A stretch of 55,553 nucleotides of DNA from Elusimicrobiota bacterium (GTDB taxonomy: Bacteria; Elusimicrobiota; Elusimicrobia; Elusimicrobiales; UBA9959): NCBI GenBank assembly GCA_016208085.1, contig JACQYT010000040.1:1-55553 (forward strand), read 5' to 3'. Below are positions 26,236 through 34,190 of the stretch, one piece after another. Position numbers and translations under genes: made by a program. Under the pieces are notes generated by a model. The model searched no databases and was not told where the DNA came from. It saw only the letters and a program-made list of their open reading frames with translations. Within the stretch, counting starts at the first letter, position 1, and each line of letters opens with the position of its first letter.

Positions 26236-26934
26236 TCGGGGTGCGGTATACCCTGCCCAATATCTGGAAAATTCTGACCGGGTTGGGGTGGAGTTGCCAG
26301 AAGCTGGTGAAGCGTGCTTTGGAGTAGGACGAAAAGGGCATAGCCAACTGGAAACGTTATCAATGGCCGCATATAAAAAAAGGCCAAACAACTTGGCGCC
26401 CATCTGGTGTTTCTTGACGAAAGCGGCTTCCTCCTGGTTCCAAACCTGGTCCGTACTTGGGCGCCCAAAGGGAAGACGCCGCAACTGCGATGCGCAGGCA
26501 GTTGGGGAAAGATTTCTGCCATCTCCGCCATCAGTGTTTCTCCAAAGCGCCGGCGGTTGGCCCTCTATGCGCGATTTTATCGTGGCAAAAACATCAAATC
26601 TCCGCAGGTTGCCCGGTTTCTCCGGCATCTTCTCAAGCATCTCCGCGGGCCCATTCTGCTGCTCTGGGATTCCGGAATGCCGCATCGGGGTAAACTGGTC
26701 AAAGACTTTGTCGGCAAACATCCTCGCCTTCAAACATTTCGGTTCCCAAGCTATGCGCCGGAGCTTAATCCGGATGAACATGTGTGGCGCAATCTTAAGC
26801 GCGCAGTTGCGAATAGTGTCCCGGAGGATCTTCGCCATCTTAAGCGGCTTATGCATCCGCCGCTCCAGAGGCTGCGACAATTGCAAAACCTTTTGTGGAG
26901 CTGTATACATGCCTCCGAGTTGCCATGGGGTTAG
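26236..26934 (+). pseudogene. IS630-family transposase remnant
   Basis: The DDE catalytic core is readable from 26400: FLDESGF (first Asp), LLLWDSGMPHRG (second Asp), and PSYAPELNPDEHVWRNLKRA (catalytic Glu), ending at 26934. Upstream, a frame beginning near 26236 reads IWKILTGLGWSCQKL, then DEKGIANWKRYQWPHIKK, which is IS630 text. It holds a TAG stop and a frameshift near the A-run at 26377. The N-terminal helix-turn-helix half is missing. It is therefore a dead, 5'-truncated copy. It lies exactly between the two immunity-like genes. Confidence 0.8.
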
Positions 26935-26941
26935 TGTATCC

Positions 26942-27066
26942 ATTAGTTAGTGTAGTGCTTCCAACGCTTCTTGACATTTGCGCTATTAGTAAAAAGGGCT
27001 TTTTGCCAAGTATTTGTCAATGAGAATCAAATGTAAAGCCATATGCGACGCACTACATTAGTTAAT
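26942..27066. repeat. Short element with imperfect 17-bp end repeats
   Basis: ATTAGTTAGTGTAGTGC (26942-26958) is repeated inverted as GCACTACATTAGTTAAT (27050-27066), with 14 of 17 positions matching. It directly follows the transposase remnant and may be its end or a small non-autonomous element. The internal part holds no gene. Confidence 0.35.
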
Positions 27067-27117
27067 GCTTAATAATTGCATAGGAATCGGTTTGGTTATA
27101 AATGTATTTGTATTGCT

Positions 27118-27166
27118 CGGTGGTTCTGTGACTAAAGTGCGGGTTGGAATCCCAGCGGCGCCACAA
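27118..27166 (+). other. Possible decayed tRNA 3' part
   Basis: GTGCGGGTTGGAATCCC followed by AGCGGCGCCACA resembles a tRNA T-arm and acceptor end (expected GTTCGAATCCCGC...CCACCA) with mismatches. Translated on the other strand it gives WRRWDSNPHFSHR, of the kind usually produced by tRNA DNA. No complete cloverleaf can be formed. It could mark an old integration site. Confidence 0.25.
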
Positions 27167-27181
27167 TACCAGGGCGGAAAT

Positions 27182-28309
27182 ATGGCGGAGGATTTTGATG
27201 CGATAAAATTGAAAGAAATAAAGGCTATGATTGCCAATATCCCGCCAGAAGATGGAAATCGTTCGTGTCAATTTCCGACTGATCGGGTGGAAAAAGTAAA
27301 AGAAATAATCTTGGCCGCTTTTCCTGAAACAGCTCCTCCAGCGGCGGTGGATTTGATATTTCCATGTTTTTCTGAGAAAAATCGGGAGTCCATGAAACGA
27401 ACAGAGTTAAATTTCATGGGCAGGACGTGGGGGTCTTTAACTCCAGAATTCCTTGAGCAAAACTGGGCATCGTATTGTTACTTCTCACGTCACGGTTACA
27501 GGTATTATCTTCCAGCCAAGCTTTTAAGAGCCCTTGAGCCTCAATCTGGGCATAGTTTTCAGCATGCGGTTGTATCAGGTTTGAAACCAGGTTTTTGGGA
27601 ACTGTATTATAATTCCGGGAAAGATTTGCTTTTTGAGGAACATCTCGCGTTGTTCTCTGAGACGCAGTTTAAAGCAGTGGCCGCTTTTTTGGAGCTTTTC
27701 TTTGATGCCGCGCCTAGATTCAAGTTTTTATCGGCGCAAGTCCTTAGGTGGGGATGGGACCGGATGTGGACCCCTGCGTTGGCTAAGGCTTTGGAATATT
27801 ATCATGAACTGCACAATTATGACTGGCCCCAAGCCCCAAAACCTGAGGCGCTGGCGTTGGTGGAAAGAATAAAGACTGTTTTCAAAGACACTCCTCCCCC
27901 TAAGCCTGATGAAATGTGCAATACAAAACAAGGTGACGAGCCAGCAGAGTACGCCATGGAATTCCGCGGTCTGGACTGGCGCCGACTGCATCCTGATTTT
28001 TTAAATAGAGAGCATGCCTGCCTGTCATTTTTCCCGGCCCCTGCCTTTAGATATTTTCTACCAGCATACCTAGTACAAGACCTGACAGATACGCTTACAG
28101 CGCAGGCCGATCTGATTTCTCAGTTAACCTGGACGTTTAACGGAAAAAAAGAAAAACCAGAATTGCATACTTACATGTTGAAACAATTTTCCAAATTTAA
28201 CAAGGCGGAGCGCGGCGTTATTACAGCATACCTCGAATACAAAGCCGCATGTGAACCCTTTCAGCTAGAAGTGATTAAGACAGCTATCCGATTATATTGG
28301 AACGCATAA
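27182..28309 (+). CDS. Immunity-like protein with two DUF6714-like domains
   Basis: 375 residues from ATG 27182 (MAEDFDAIKLKE); the frame is open further upstream to 27065 but that part overlaps the tRNA-like scar. Domain 1 (about 35-190): VKEIILAAFPETAPP, FMGRTWGSLTPEFL, YRYYLPAKLLRAL. Domain 2 (about 225-375): LVERIKTVFKDTPPP, FRGLDWRRLHPDFL, FRYFLPAYLVQDL. Both match the 25708-26208 protein. No signal peptide. The tandem arrangement looks like duplication and divergence, as expected of immunity genes stacked against related toxins. There is no toxin gene directly upstream of it now; the transposase remnant occupies that place. Confidence 0.6.
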   Translation: MAEDFDAIKLKEIKAMIANIPPEDGNRSCQFPTDRVEKVKEIILAAFPETAPPAAVDLIFPCFSEKNRESMKRTELNFMGRTWGSLTPEFLEQNWASYCYFSRHGYRYYLPAKLLRALEPQSGHSFQHAVVSGLKPGFWELYYNSGKDLLFEEHLALFSETQFKAVAAFLELFFDAAPRFKFLSAQVLRWGWDRMWTPALAKALEYYHELHNYDWPQAPKPEALALVERIKTVFKDTPPPKPDEMCNTKQGDEPAEYAMEFRGLDWRRLHPDFLNREHACLSFFPAPAFRYFLPAYLVQDLTDTLTAQADLISQLTWTFNGKKEKPELHTYMLKQFSKFNKAERGVITAYLEYKAACEPFQLEVIKTAIRLYWNA

Positions 28310-28357
28310 CAGGTTTCATTTACCTTTGCTAAAAGGGGGATAGCGTAACCGGCCGGC

Positions 28358-29509
28358 TTATTCGCAGTGGTCGTTGGTGCCGGCGGGCATCCGGACGCAG
28401 CCCTTGGCGCAGCGCCTGACCTCGGTCAGAAGGCCGTTGGCGCACCGGTACAGCGTGCCTTTGTTGCCGGAGATCACGGTGCCGCCGCAGTAGAGGCCGT
28501 TGCCGGACGGACACTTGGTGCAGTCGCCGCCGCCGCTCCGGTCAGGCATACAGCTCACGGCGCAGGACTGAGCGGCCACGATTCCGTTTGCGCAGCGAAC
28601 GCGCTGGGTCATGGTTACATCGCAGGTCCAGGCCGCGCCGAGACCCGACCGGCACGGGCGGCCGACGCACTGCGCGACCGGAGGATACGCGGGCTGCGCG
28701 CATTTAGCCGCGCCGCAGTCCGCCGGACATTTTTTTGCCTGGACGCCGCCGGATTTGGCCACGATGACCACGGAGGGCCTGCGTTCCCCGCTTACATCGT
28801 TGACGTAGCCCGTGCCTTTGAGCCACATCTTCGAAGAGCCGCCGCCGTCGAGGTGTATCGCGTCCGAGGCGCCGTTGGCGGCCATGACCTGCTGCAGGCC
28901 CTGACCGGTGCAGGCCCTGGAGTTGGTTACGACAAAGATGAATTTCCTGCGGTCGGCGCTCAAACCTATGGCGGTGCAGGCGCGGTTTGCTTCAAGCTTT
29001 GTGCGGTTCCAGTCCCGCGGTTGCCCGTTCTGAAGCAGAAAGCCGCCGCCGGTGGCCAGTTCGGTGAACTGGGACATGAAATTCGCATCCGCCTCGTGTC
29101 CCGCGCTATTGAAAACGGCGCCCTTCCCGCGGGCCCAGCCCATCGTCGTTTCGCAGTTTGCCGCCTCGCCGTAGATGCCCGGATACTGGACGCCGCCGCC
29201 GCGCGCGGCCCCGCAGGGATGGTTGATCGGGCCGCCGAAGAAGTTGGCGTTGATGGCGACGACGGCGTCTTCCTGCATGGCGCGCCGGGCCACGGTGACC
29301 ATGTTGTCGGCGGGCTTGGCGTGCGGCATAGCCACGCGGACGTCCACTTCCCTGGAGGCAAGGTCCGCGACGACGACATGGTAGCCGTTGGAATACGAAT
29401 ACGCTATGCCGGGAGCTATAGTCCTCCCGGCGAGAGCGGCCCGGGGGCACAGGGCCGCGCCCAGCAGGGCTAATGCGAAGATATTCGTGGATAAGCTATC
29501 TCTGGCCAT
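28358..29509 (-). CDS. Secreted phosphodiester glycosidase (NAGPA/DUF2233-like) with Cys-rich tail
   Basis: 383 residues from ATG 29509 (AGAGGTG 7 nt upstream); the longer frame to 29638 lacks a ribosome site. The signal peptide is FALALLGAALCPRAALA. Core NAGPA motifs: VAINANFFGG, ATGGGFLLQNG, CTAIGLSADRRKFIFVVTN and HLDGGGSSKMW. The family cleaves GlcNAc-1-phosphodiester or related bonds, or acts on exopolysaccharide. The last about 100 residues have roughly 18 cysteines in repeated C-x-NG-x-V/L patterns, not part of the usual domain, suggesting a disulfide-stabilised binding module outside the cytoplasm. It stands alone between the immunity-like gene and a repeat-rich gap. Confidence 0.82.
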   Translation of the reverse strand: MARDSLSTNIFALALLGAALCPRAALAGRTIAPGIAYSYSNGYHVVVADLASREVDVRVAMPHAKPADNMVTVARRAMQEDAVVAINANFFGGPINHPCGAARGGGVQYPGIYGEAANCETTMGWARGKGAVFNSAGHEADANFMSQFTELATGGGFLLQNGQPRDWNRTKLEANRACTAIGLSADRRKFIFVVTNSRACTGQGLQQVMAANGASDAIHLDGGGSSKMWLKGTGYVNDVSGERRPSVVIVAKSGGVQAKKCPADCGAAKCAQPAYPPVAQCVGRPCRSGLGAAWTCDVTMTQRVRCANGIVAAQSCAVSCMPDRSGGGDCTKCPSGNGLYCGGTVISGNKGTLYRCANGLLTEVRRCAKGCVRMPAGTNDHCE

Positions 29510-29598
29510 GGTTTTCACCTCTTTACTTAATAATACAATCCAATTCCTCCGGCTGTCAAGCCGTAAAACTGTGTTGCCGATCTTTACATTTGAGTCAC

Positions 29599-29652
29599 GT
29601 AGTTGCAGCCCCTTGGGCTGCTTATTATGGCACGCCAAGAGCGTGCGACTAC
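29599..29652. repeat. REPIN-like element
   Basis: GTAGT (29599) and ACTAC (29648-29652) frame two hairpins, GCAGCCCCTTGGGCTGC and GCACGCCAAGAGCGTGC. It has the same plan as the element at 10316-10373. Confidence 0.55.
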
Positions 29653-29700
29653 AAAAGACTTGACGAATAAAAATATCCTCCGAAACTTTCAGGTTAGGCG

Positions 29701-30081
29701 TCAGCCGCCAGGGGGCGGCGGGGATTCGGGGGCGAAAAATTTCTTCTTTATGAACGCGCCGGCGCCGCCGGCCGCACTGAAAAACAGCCCCAGCGCCAAA
29801 AACGCTATCAAACCGAGCGGGAACAGCGAGCCGATCTCTCCGGATATGACAAATATCGCCAGCGGCTGAAGAGAAACGGACAGTATCCCTTTGCGTATTA
29901 TTTTCTCCGGTTCAATAAACCCCGCGGCAGCATTCATCATCAGCATCAAAATGAAGTACGGCGCGAAGCCGGGTCCGTCCCACGCCTCCCGCAGGTTAAA
30001 AGCCGACGAAATGAGCAGCCATGCGGCAAAACCGCAGAGGGCCAGTATCACGGGAACGATGTATTTGTTCTTTACGGCCAT
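29701..30081 (-). CDS. Small integral membrane protein
   Basis: 126 residues with about four hydrophobic segments: YIVPVILALCGFAAWLLISS, APYFILMLMMNAAAGFI, SVSLQPLAIFVISGEI, and FPLGLIAFLALGLFFSAAGG. A basic/proline tail ends KKKFFAPESPPPPGG. I recognise no family. It is last on the minus strand after the LuxC-PaaK gene, 105 nt downstream, with a REP-like hairpin between, so it may or may not belong to that operon. Confidence 0.6.
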   Translation of the reverse strand: MAVKNKYIVPVILALCGFAAWLLISSAFNLREAWDGPGFAPYFILMLMMNAAAGFIEPEKIIRKGILSVSLQPLAIFVISGEIGSLFPLGLIAFLALGLFFSAAGGAGAFIKKKFFAPESPPPPGG

Positions 30082-30134
30082 AAATCAAGCCGGTTAAAGA
30101 AGCCGCTGATTACGGCTTTCGCCGGACGGAATAA

Positions 30135-30157
30135 AGCGCCATAAATGGCGCCGCTAC
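30135..30157. repeat. REP-like hairpin with CTAC tag
   Basis: GCGCC-ATAAAT-GGCGC followed by CGCTAC, the inverted form of the GTAG-tagged hairpins elsewhere. The ATAAAT loop is the same as in the hairpin at 10350-10366. Confidence 0.5.
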
Positions 30158-30186
30158 ATTTCTGCTGCTTTTATCCCGTATCCTGT

Positions 30187-32856
30187 CTACTGTATTCTGT
30201 TTACTTTTACCCGCCTGTCTATCACCTTGCGGATCTTGCCGGTGCGAAGTATCCGCTCTATCGTGCCGGGCTTTAGTATCTCTATCTCCGGTTTATCCAG
30301 CCATTTCATCCTTATGCTTTCCTTTAAATCCCCGCAGTTCTTTTCCAGCTCGTCCAGCAGCCACTTCTGCAGATTTTTGCGCGCGATGTCGGTCAGCGGA
30401 GCGCCGGACTTCGCTTCCACTTTAAGGGCCAGCGCGTCCTTATGCCCTTTCTTGTCTATGACGACCTGGAAATTGAAGCTCAACTCCGGCACCTTGCCGA
30501 TAGCGTTCTGTATATCCGACACGAACAGATGCGCCCCGCCCGCGTGGATCTTGTCGTCGCAGCGCCCCAGGATCTCGAACAAAGGCTCTTTGCGCCCGCA
30601 CCCGCAGGGCTTCAGTATCCACCTGCCCAGGTCCCCGAGCCGGAACCTTATTATGGGCATATGTTTCCTGGTAAGGCTTGTTATGAGGATCTCGCCGACC
30701 GAGCCTTTCTTTACGGGTTTTAAAGTATCCGGGTCCACGAACTCCAGGTACTGGCTGTTGTCGAACAGGTGATGCGCCCCTTTCAGGCAGTGCGCGCACT
30801 GAAAGCCCACCACGCCCGCGTCGGCCGTGGCGAAACCGGCGGACCTGACTGCGACCCCCGGGAAGACCCGCTGGAAAAATTTGACCATTTCCAAACCTAC
30901 ATATTCCCCGCCGTAAAATATCTTATTGATGGAAAGAGAATGTTTGCCCTTACCGGCCTCCGCGAATTCGGCCAGCTTTATAAGGAACGAAGGCAGGCCT
31001 ATTACGGCGTTGACTTTGAAGTCCTCAAGGTACCTGACTATGTCTTCCACGGGGAGGTTGCTGCCAATCGGCACCGAGATGGCCTTGGTATAAGCCAGCG
31101 CTTTCTCCACCGACAGCCAGCTGGACCACAAGTTGCCCGCCACGAACAGGTTGGCTGCGATATCGCGCTCGTCCAGCCCCCCGCACTCTATGGTGCGCGC
31201 TAGCAGCCTGCAGGTCAGGTCGTATTCGTGCGCGTCGTAAAAAACATATTTAGGGCTGCCGGTGGAGCCGCCGCTGGCGAAATATATCCCGCGCCGGACC
31301 GGGGCCGTCATCAGGTCCGTGCTCTCGGGCGGCGTGTTCTCGTATATATGCCGCTTTTCCAGCAGCGGCGCTTTTTCAAAATCGCTGAAAGTGACTATCC
31401 GGCCCAGTTTTTTGAAGTGTTTCCTGTAGAACACGCTCCGGGATTTGGCAAAAGTCACCAACTCGTTCAGGCGGTCCAGTTGCGTGGGCCGCTCCTCTAT
31501 GCCTATCCAGTTCACCAGGGCCGTCATCGGGAAGATCCCGTCATGCGGCGAGCCGTTGGCCCCGTCGAGCATCCGGCCCAGCCTCACCACCCTGGCTATG
31601 CCGGCTTCATAAAGCGTTTCCAGGACTTTTTTGCGCTCGCCGATATTGCCGGCCACGCCGACGGTCTGGAGATAGCCTTTAAAAGGAGCGATGTTCGTTT
31701 TTATCTCCTCAAGCGAGGACACGCATTTGACGTATAATACCCGGTTCAACGGCGAAACCCGGTAGACCGGGTCTTTTTCATAGATAACCGTCCAGTCTGT
31801 GGCGGGGAAAGAGCTTTCGCAGCGGGCGGCGCCCAGGGCTTTATCCACCTTTGCCAGCTCCCTGGCCCTTGTTATCTCAACCTGTTCGTCCGGGGACAGG
31901 CGCCCCTGCGGCAGTTCGCGCTGGAAATCTGAAAATTCTTTTTTGGCCGCGGCCAGGAAAGAGCCGGCCGTTTTATCGAATTTGCTCCTGTCGGGGCATA
32001 TCAGATAAAGCGTGTGCAGCGACGAACAGGCGGCCTGGTCCCAGAGCCCGACGTCCAGGACGGCTTTGCTGGCTACGGCGGCGTAACCTTCGTTCTGAAC
32101 GGCGCTTTCAAACACTATCCCCAGGCTGGTCTTGGGCCCGAAACCTTCTACCCTGACGTGTATCGGGGCTTTCTGTCTGTAAGAGGCGACGGCGTCGTAG
32201 CCGCCCCACACGAACACGGAGTCTACCCGGGCGAGTATCGCTTCTTCCAGGCCCGCCTTGCCGCCTTTCCAGTTGACGACCGCTATGGAACCGGCGATGA
32301 CGCCTTTTTCGTCCGCCTCTTTAAGCGCCGAAACGAAGATATTGGCGAAGCGGGAGCCCGAGGAGGACATTTTGACGAGATTGACGTTCTTCGTCAGAAG
32401 CCCGAGTATCAGCGAATCTATGATGCCCAGGAACACGTTGCCGGCCCCGACGTGCAGCACGACCCCTTTGGGCACGGCGCGCACCAGCCCGTCATAGCCC
32501 CGGCGTTCCACCGCGGTTTCCATGGCGTAAGGCAGGAACAGCTCAAGGCTCATGCGCTTGAGCAGGAAATTCTTATCCAGGATCTCCGGCAGGATGTCCA
32601 GGCTTTTCTCTATCATCGGGCCGGAAAAAGTGATGTTTTCGGCGAGGTGCTTCAGGGCGGCTTTGCGGTATCCGGAATTCTTGTCGGCGAACATTTTACC
32701 GGCTTTGGAAAGGGTGTCCAGGATATATTCCCGCGAGGCGCCCTTAATGCCGGCTGTTTTCGCCCGGGCTTGTTCCCCCAGCCGTGAGAGCTCCGCGGCC
32801 GTCCAGTCAGTTTTGTTCAAATATCTGCCGAAAAGATAGGTGTTATTAATGCTCAT
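30187..32856 (-). CDS. Acyl-CoA reductase (LuxC-type) fused to a PaaK-type AMP ligase
   Basis: 889 residues. Residues 1-470 are LuxC-like: VVLHVGAGNVFLGIIDSLI (nucleotide-binding), EGFGPKTSLGIVF and LWDQAACSSLHTLY with the likely thioester Cys. LuxC reduces activated acyl groups to aldehyde with NADPH. Residues 475-889 are a phenylacetate-CoA-ligase/LuxE-like adenylating domain: phosphate-binding loop YFASGGSTGSPKYVFYD, then FYGGEYVG, FRLGDLGRWI, and LGRCDDKIHAGG. The fusion puts acyl activation and reduction in one chain. A separate LuxE gene lies 34 nt upstream and a GNAT gene before it, all on this strand. Usual LuxC has about 480 residues, so this is a true two-enzyme fusion. No luxAB is present, so light emission is not suggested. 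Confidence 0.85.
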   Translation of the reverse strand: MSINNTYLFGRYLNKTDWTAAELSRLGEQARAKTAGIKGASREYILDTLSKAGKMFADKNSGYRKAALKHLAENITFSGPMIEKSLDILPEILDKNFLLKRMSLELFLPYAMETAVERRGYDGLVRAVPKGVVLHVGAGNVFLGIIDSLILGLLTKNVNLVKMSSSGSRFANIFVSALKEADEKGVIAGSIAVVNWKGGKAGLEEAILARVDSVFVWGGYDAVASYRQKAPIHVRVEGFGPKTSLGIVFESAVQNEGYAAVASKAVLDVGLWDQAACSSLHTLYLICPDRSKFDKTAGSFLAAAKKEFSDFQRELPQGRLSPDEQVEITRARELAKVDKALGAARCESSFPATDWTVIYEKDPVYRVSPLNRVLYVKCVSSLEEIKTNIAPFKGYLQTVGVAGNIGERKKVLETLYEAGIARVVRLGRMLDGANGSPHDGIFPMTALVNWIGIEERPTQLDRLNELVTFAKSRSVFYRKHFKKLGRIVTFSDFEKAPLLEKRHIYENTPPESTDLMTAPVRRGIYFASGGSTGSPKYVFYDAHEYDLTCRLLARTIECGGLDERDIAANLFVAGNLWSSWLSVEKALAYTKAISVPIGSNLPVEDIVRYLEDFKVNAVIGLPSFLIKLAEFAEAGKGKHSLSINKIFYGGEYVGLEMVKFFQRVFPGVAVRSAGFATADAGVVGFQCAHCLKGAHHLFDNSQYLEFVDPDTLKPVKKGSVGEILITSLTRKHMPIIRFRLGDLGRWILKPCGCGRKEPLFEILGRCDDKIHAGGAHLFVSDIQNAIGKVPELSFNFQVVIDKKGHKDALALKVEAKSGAPLTDIARKNLQKWLLDELEKNCGDLKESIRMKWLDKPEIEILKPGTIERILRTGKIRKVIDRRVKVNRIQ

Positions 32857-32890
32857 AAATCATTGCTATACGCCGTAAGGGCGCCGCGCC

Positions 32891-34060
32891 CTACAGCATC
32901 GTCGCCGCGCTGATTGCGCAGCCTTTGAGTTTCTTGACGCCGGCGCGGCCTTTGATGACCAGCACATGCCCGCCTATGCCGCACTTACAGCCTTTCTCCA
33001 CGCGGCCCAGGTCGCTGGAAAGGAGAGAAAGGGACGGATAGCTGGTCAGATACGGCGTGATAAACTGCAGGAGTCCGTCTTTACCGAAGCCGAGCGGTTT
33101 CAAAGCGGCAGGGTCCCGCGGGATTATCCTGCCGTAATTGGGTATATGGAAATTGCCGAGCGGGCAGTCCACATAAGGCACGCCATGCTCCACCATGCCG
33201 AACAGGTCCCGCACATTGGCCGCCGGTATGCCCAGGTTCCGGGCCAGTATTTTCCTGTATATCTTTTTATCCAACGCCTCTTCGGCCAGGGTTTTCCAGC
33301 CGCCGCCGGTGATGACGCTGGAACCGGGATTCAAGCCGGCATTGCGGCCGTAGCGCTTGCGGAATTCGTCGGTCAGTTTCAAGGCGAAGGCCGGAAAGCC
33401 TATAAGCCGGGTCAATTTCTGCGTGTCTTCGGCTTTTTTCAGAGCCGAAACGGCGCCTTCCATGTCAAAATAAAAATCGTTCTTTTGTCCGCTCCAGCGG
33501 AAGGAGTAGAAGATCCCGCCCTTTTTGGTAAAGCCGGACAGCAGCTTATCCGTCCAGGCCGTGCCCAAGTCTCTGGCCACGGCCGGATCGTAGGTGAAGC
33601 AGATATAGTCATGTTCGGCCCGCAGATCGGTCAGCCCCAGGCCCTCAAACACCTTCCAGGCCATCCGCTTTACGCGCATAAGCGAGCCCAGGTCAAGCTG
33701 TATGCGGCTGCGCTGGCCGGAGGTGCCGCTGGACTTCAATTCCAGAACTATTTTACTCTCCGGCAGGGTGGTCAGGTCCCGTTCTTTCAGCGCGGCCACA
33801 AAAACGAACGGCATGCGCTCCAGGTCTTTTTCGGTCCTGACGGAGGCAGGGTCGAAATTTTCCAGCTTAAGGTATTTTTTGAGGAATTTTGACCGGCGGG
33901 CCTGGAAAACGAAAGCTTCGCGCATGGCACGGCAGAAAAGCCGGGAGGTTCGGGCGTTAAACCCAAAAGCCGGCCCCTCTATAAGCCGCTCCAGCGCCGA
34001 ATTTATTTTAAGCGGTCTGTGGAAAGGCGGCAGTTTATCTTCGTTTATTGATTTACGCAT
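32891..34060 (-). CDS. luxE: LuxE-type acyl-protein synthetase
   Basis: 389 residues. LuxE motifs: ELKSSGTSGQRSRIQLD (AMP/phosphate loop), YICFTYDPAVARDLGTAWTD, GGGWKTLAEEALDKK, and LFGMVEHGVPYVDC. A Cys close to the C-terminus (LKGCAISAATML) occupies the place of the acyl-carrying Cys of Vibrio LuxE. In the fatty acid reductase complex LuxE adenylates a fatty acid and passes the acyl group to LuxC. Its stop codon lies in a REP-like GTAG hairpin (about 32875-32896). The next gene is the LuxC-PaaK fusion. Having both a LuxE and a fused ligase is unusual and suggests two acyl inputs or divergent roles. Confidence 0.85.
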   Translation of the reverse strand: MRKSINEDKLPPFHRPLKINSALERLIEGPAFGFNARTSRLFCRAMREAFVFQARRSKFLKKYLKLENFDPASVRTEKDLERMPFVFVAALKERDLTTLPESKIVLELKSSGTSGQRSRIQLDLGSLMRVKRMAWKVFEGLGLTDLRAEHDYICFTYDPAVARDLGTAWTDKLLSGFTKKGGIFYSFRWSGQKNDFYFDMEGAVSALKKAEDTQKLTRLIGFPAFALKLTDEFRKRYGRNAGLNPGSSVITGGGWKTLAEEALDKKIYRKILARNLGIPAANVRDLFGMVEHGVPYVDCPLGNFHIPNYGRIIPRDPAALKPLGFGKDGLLQFITPYLTSYPSLSLLSSDLGRVEKGCKCGIGGHVLVIKGRAGVKKLKGCAISAATML

Positions 34061-34163
34061 TCAATTAAATTTTTCAGCTTCTTTCCTGACCGGCGATGTG
34101 AATTCTATAGGCGTTCATTGGTACGACCTATTGGCTGAAGTTGGCAAACAGGCGAACGAGCAT

Positions 34164-34190
34164 CCGAAAATCGCTGCGATTTTCGGATTA
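34164..34190. repeat. Palindrome CCGAAAATCGC/GCGATTTTCGG
   Basis: A near-perfect palindrome in the gap between the GNAT and luxE genes. It is the same type as CCGAAAATTGC/GCAATTTTCGG at 20438-20462, with single half-sites at 36227 and 53194. It reaches the stop codon of the GNAT gene. Confidence 0.6.

Noticed and set aside
27062-27271. 69-codon minus-strand frame containing RRWDSNPHFSHR
   Set aside because: This is the kind of false protein produced by tRNA-like DNA; it overlaps the start of the tandem immunity-like gene.
28367-29473. 368-codon open frame opposite the phosphodiester glycosidase gene
   Set aside because: GC-rich shadow frame rich in Ala/Gly/Arg/His; the minus strand has a signal peptide, catalytic motifs and a ribosome site.
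30187-34060. Bacterial luciferase operon
   Set aside because: luxC- and luxE-like genes are present but no luxA, luxB or luxD; light production is not supported.
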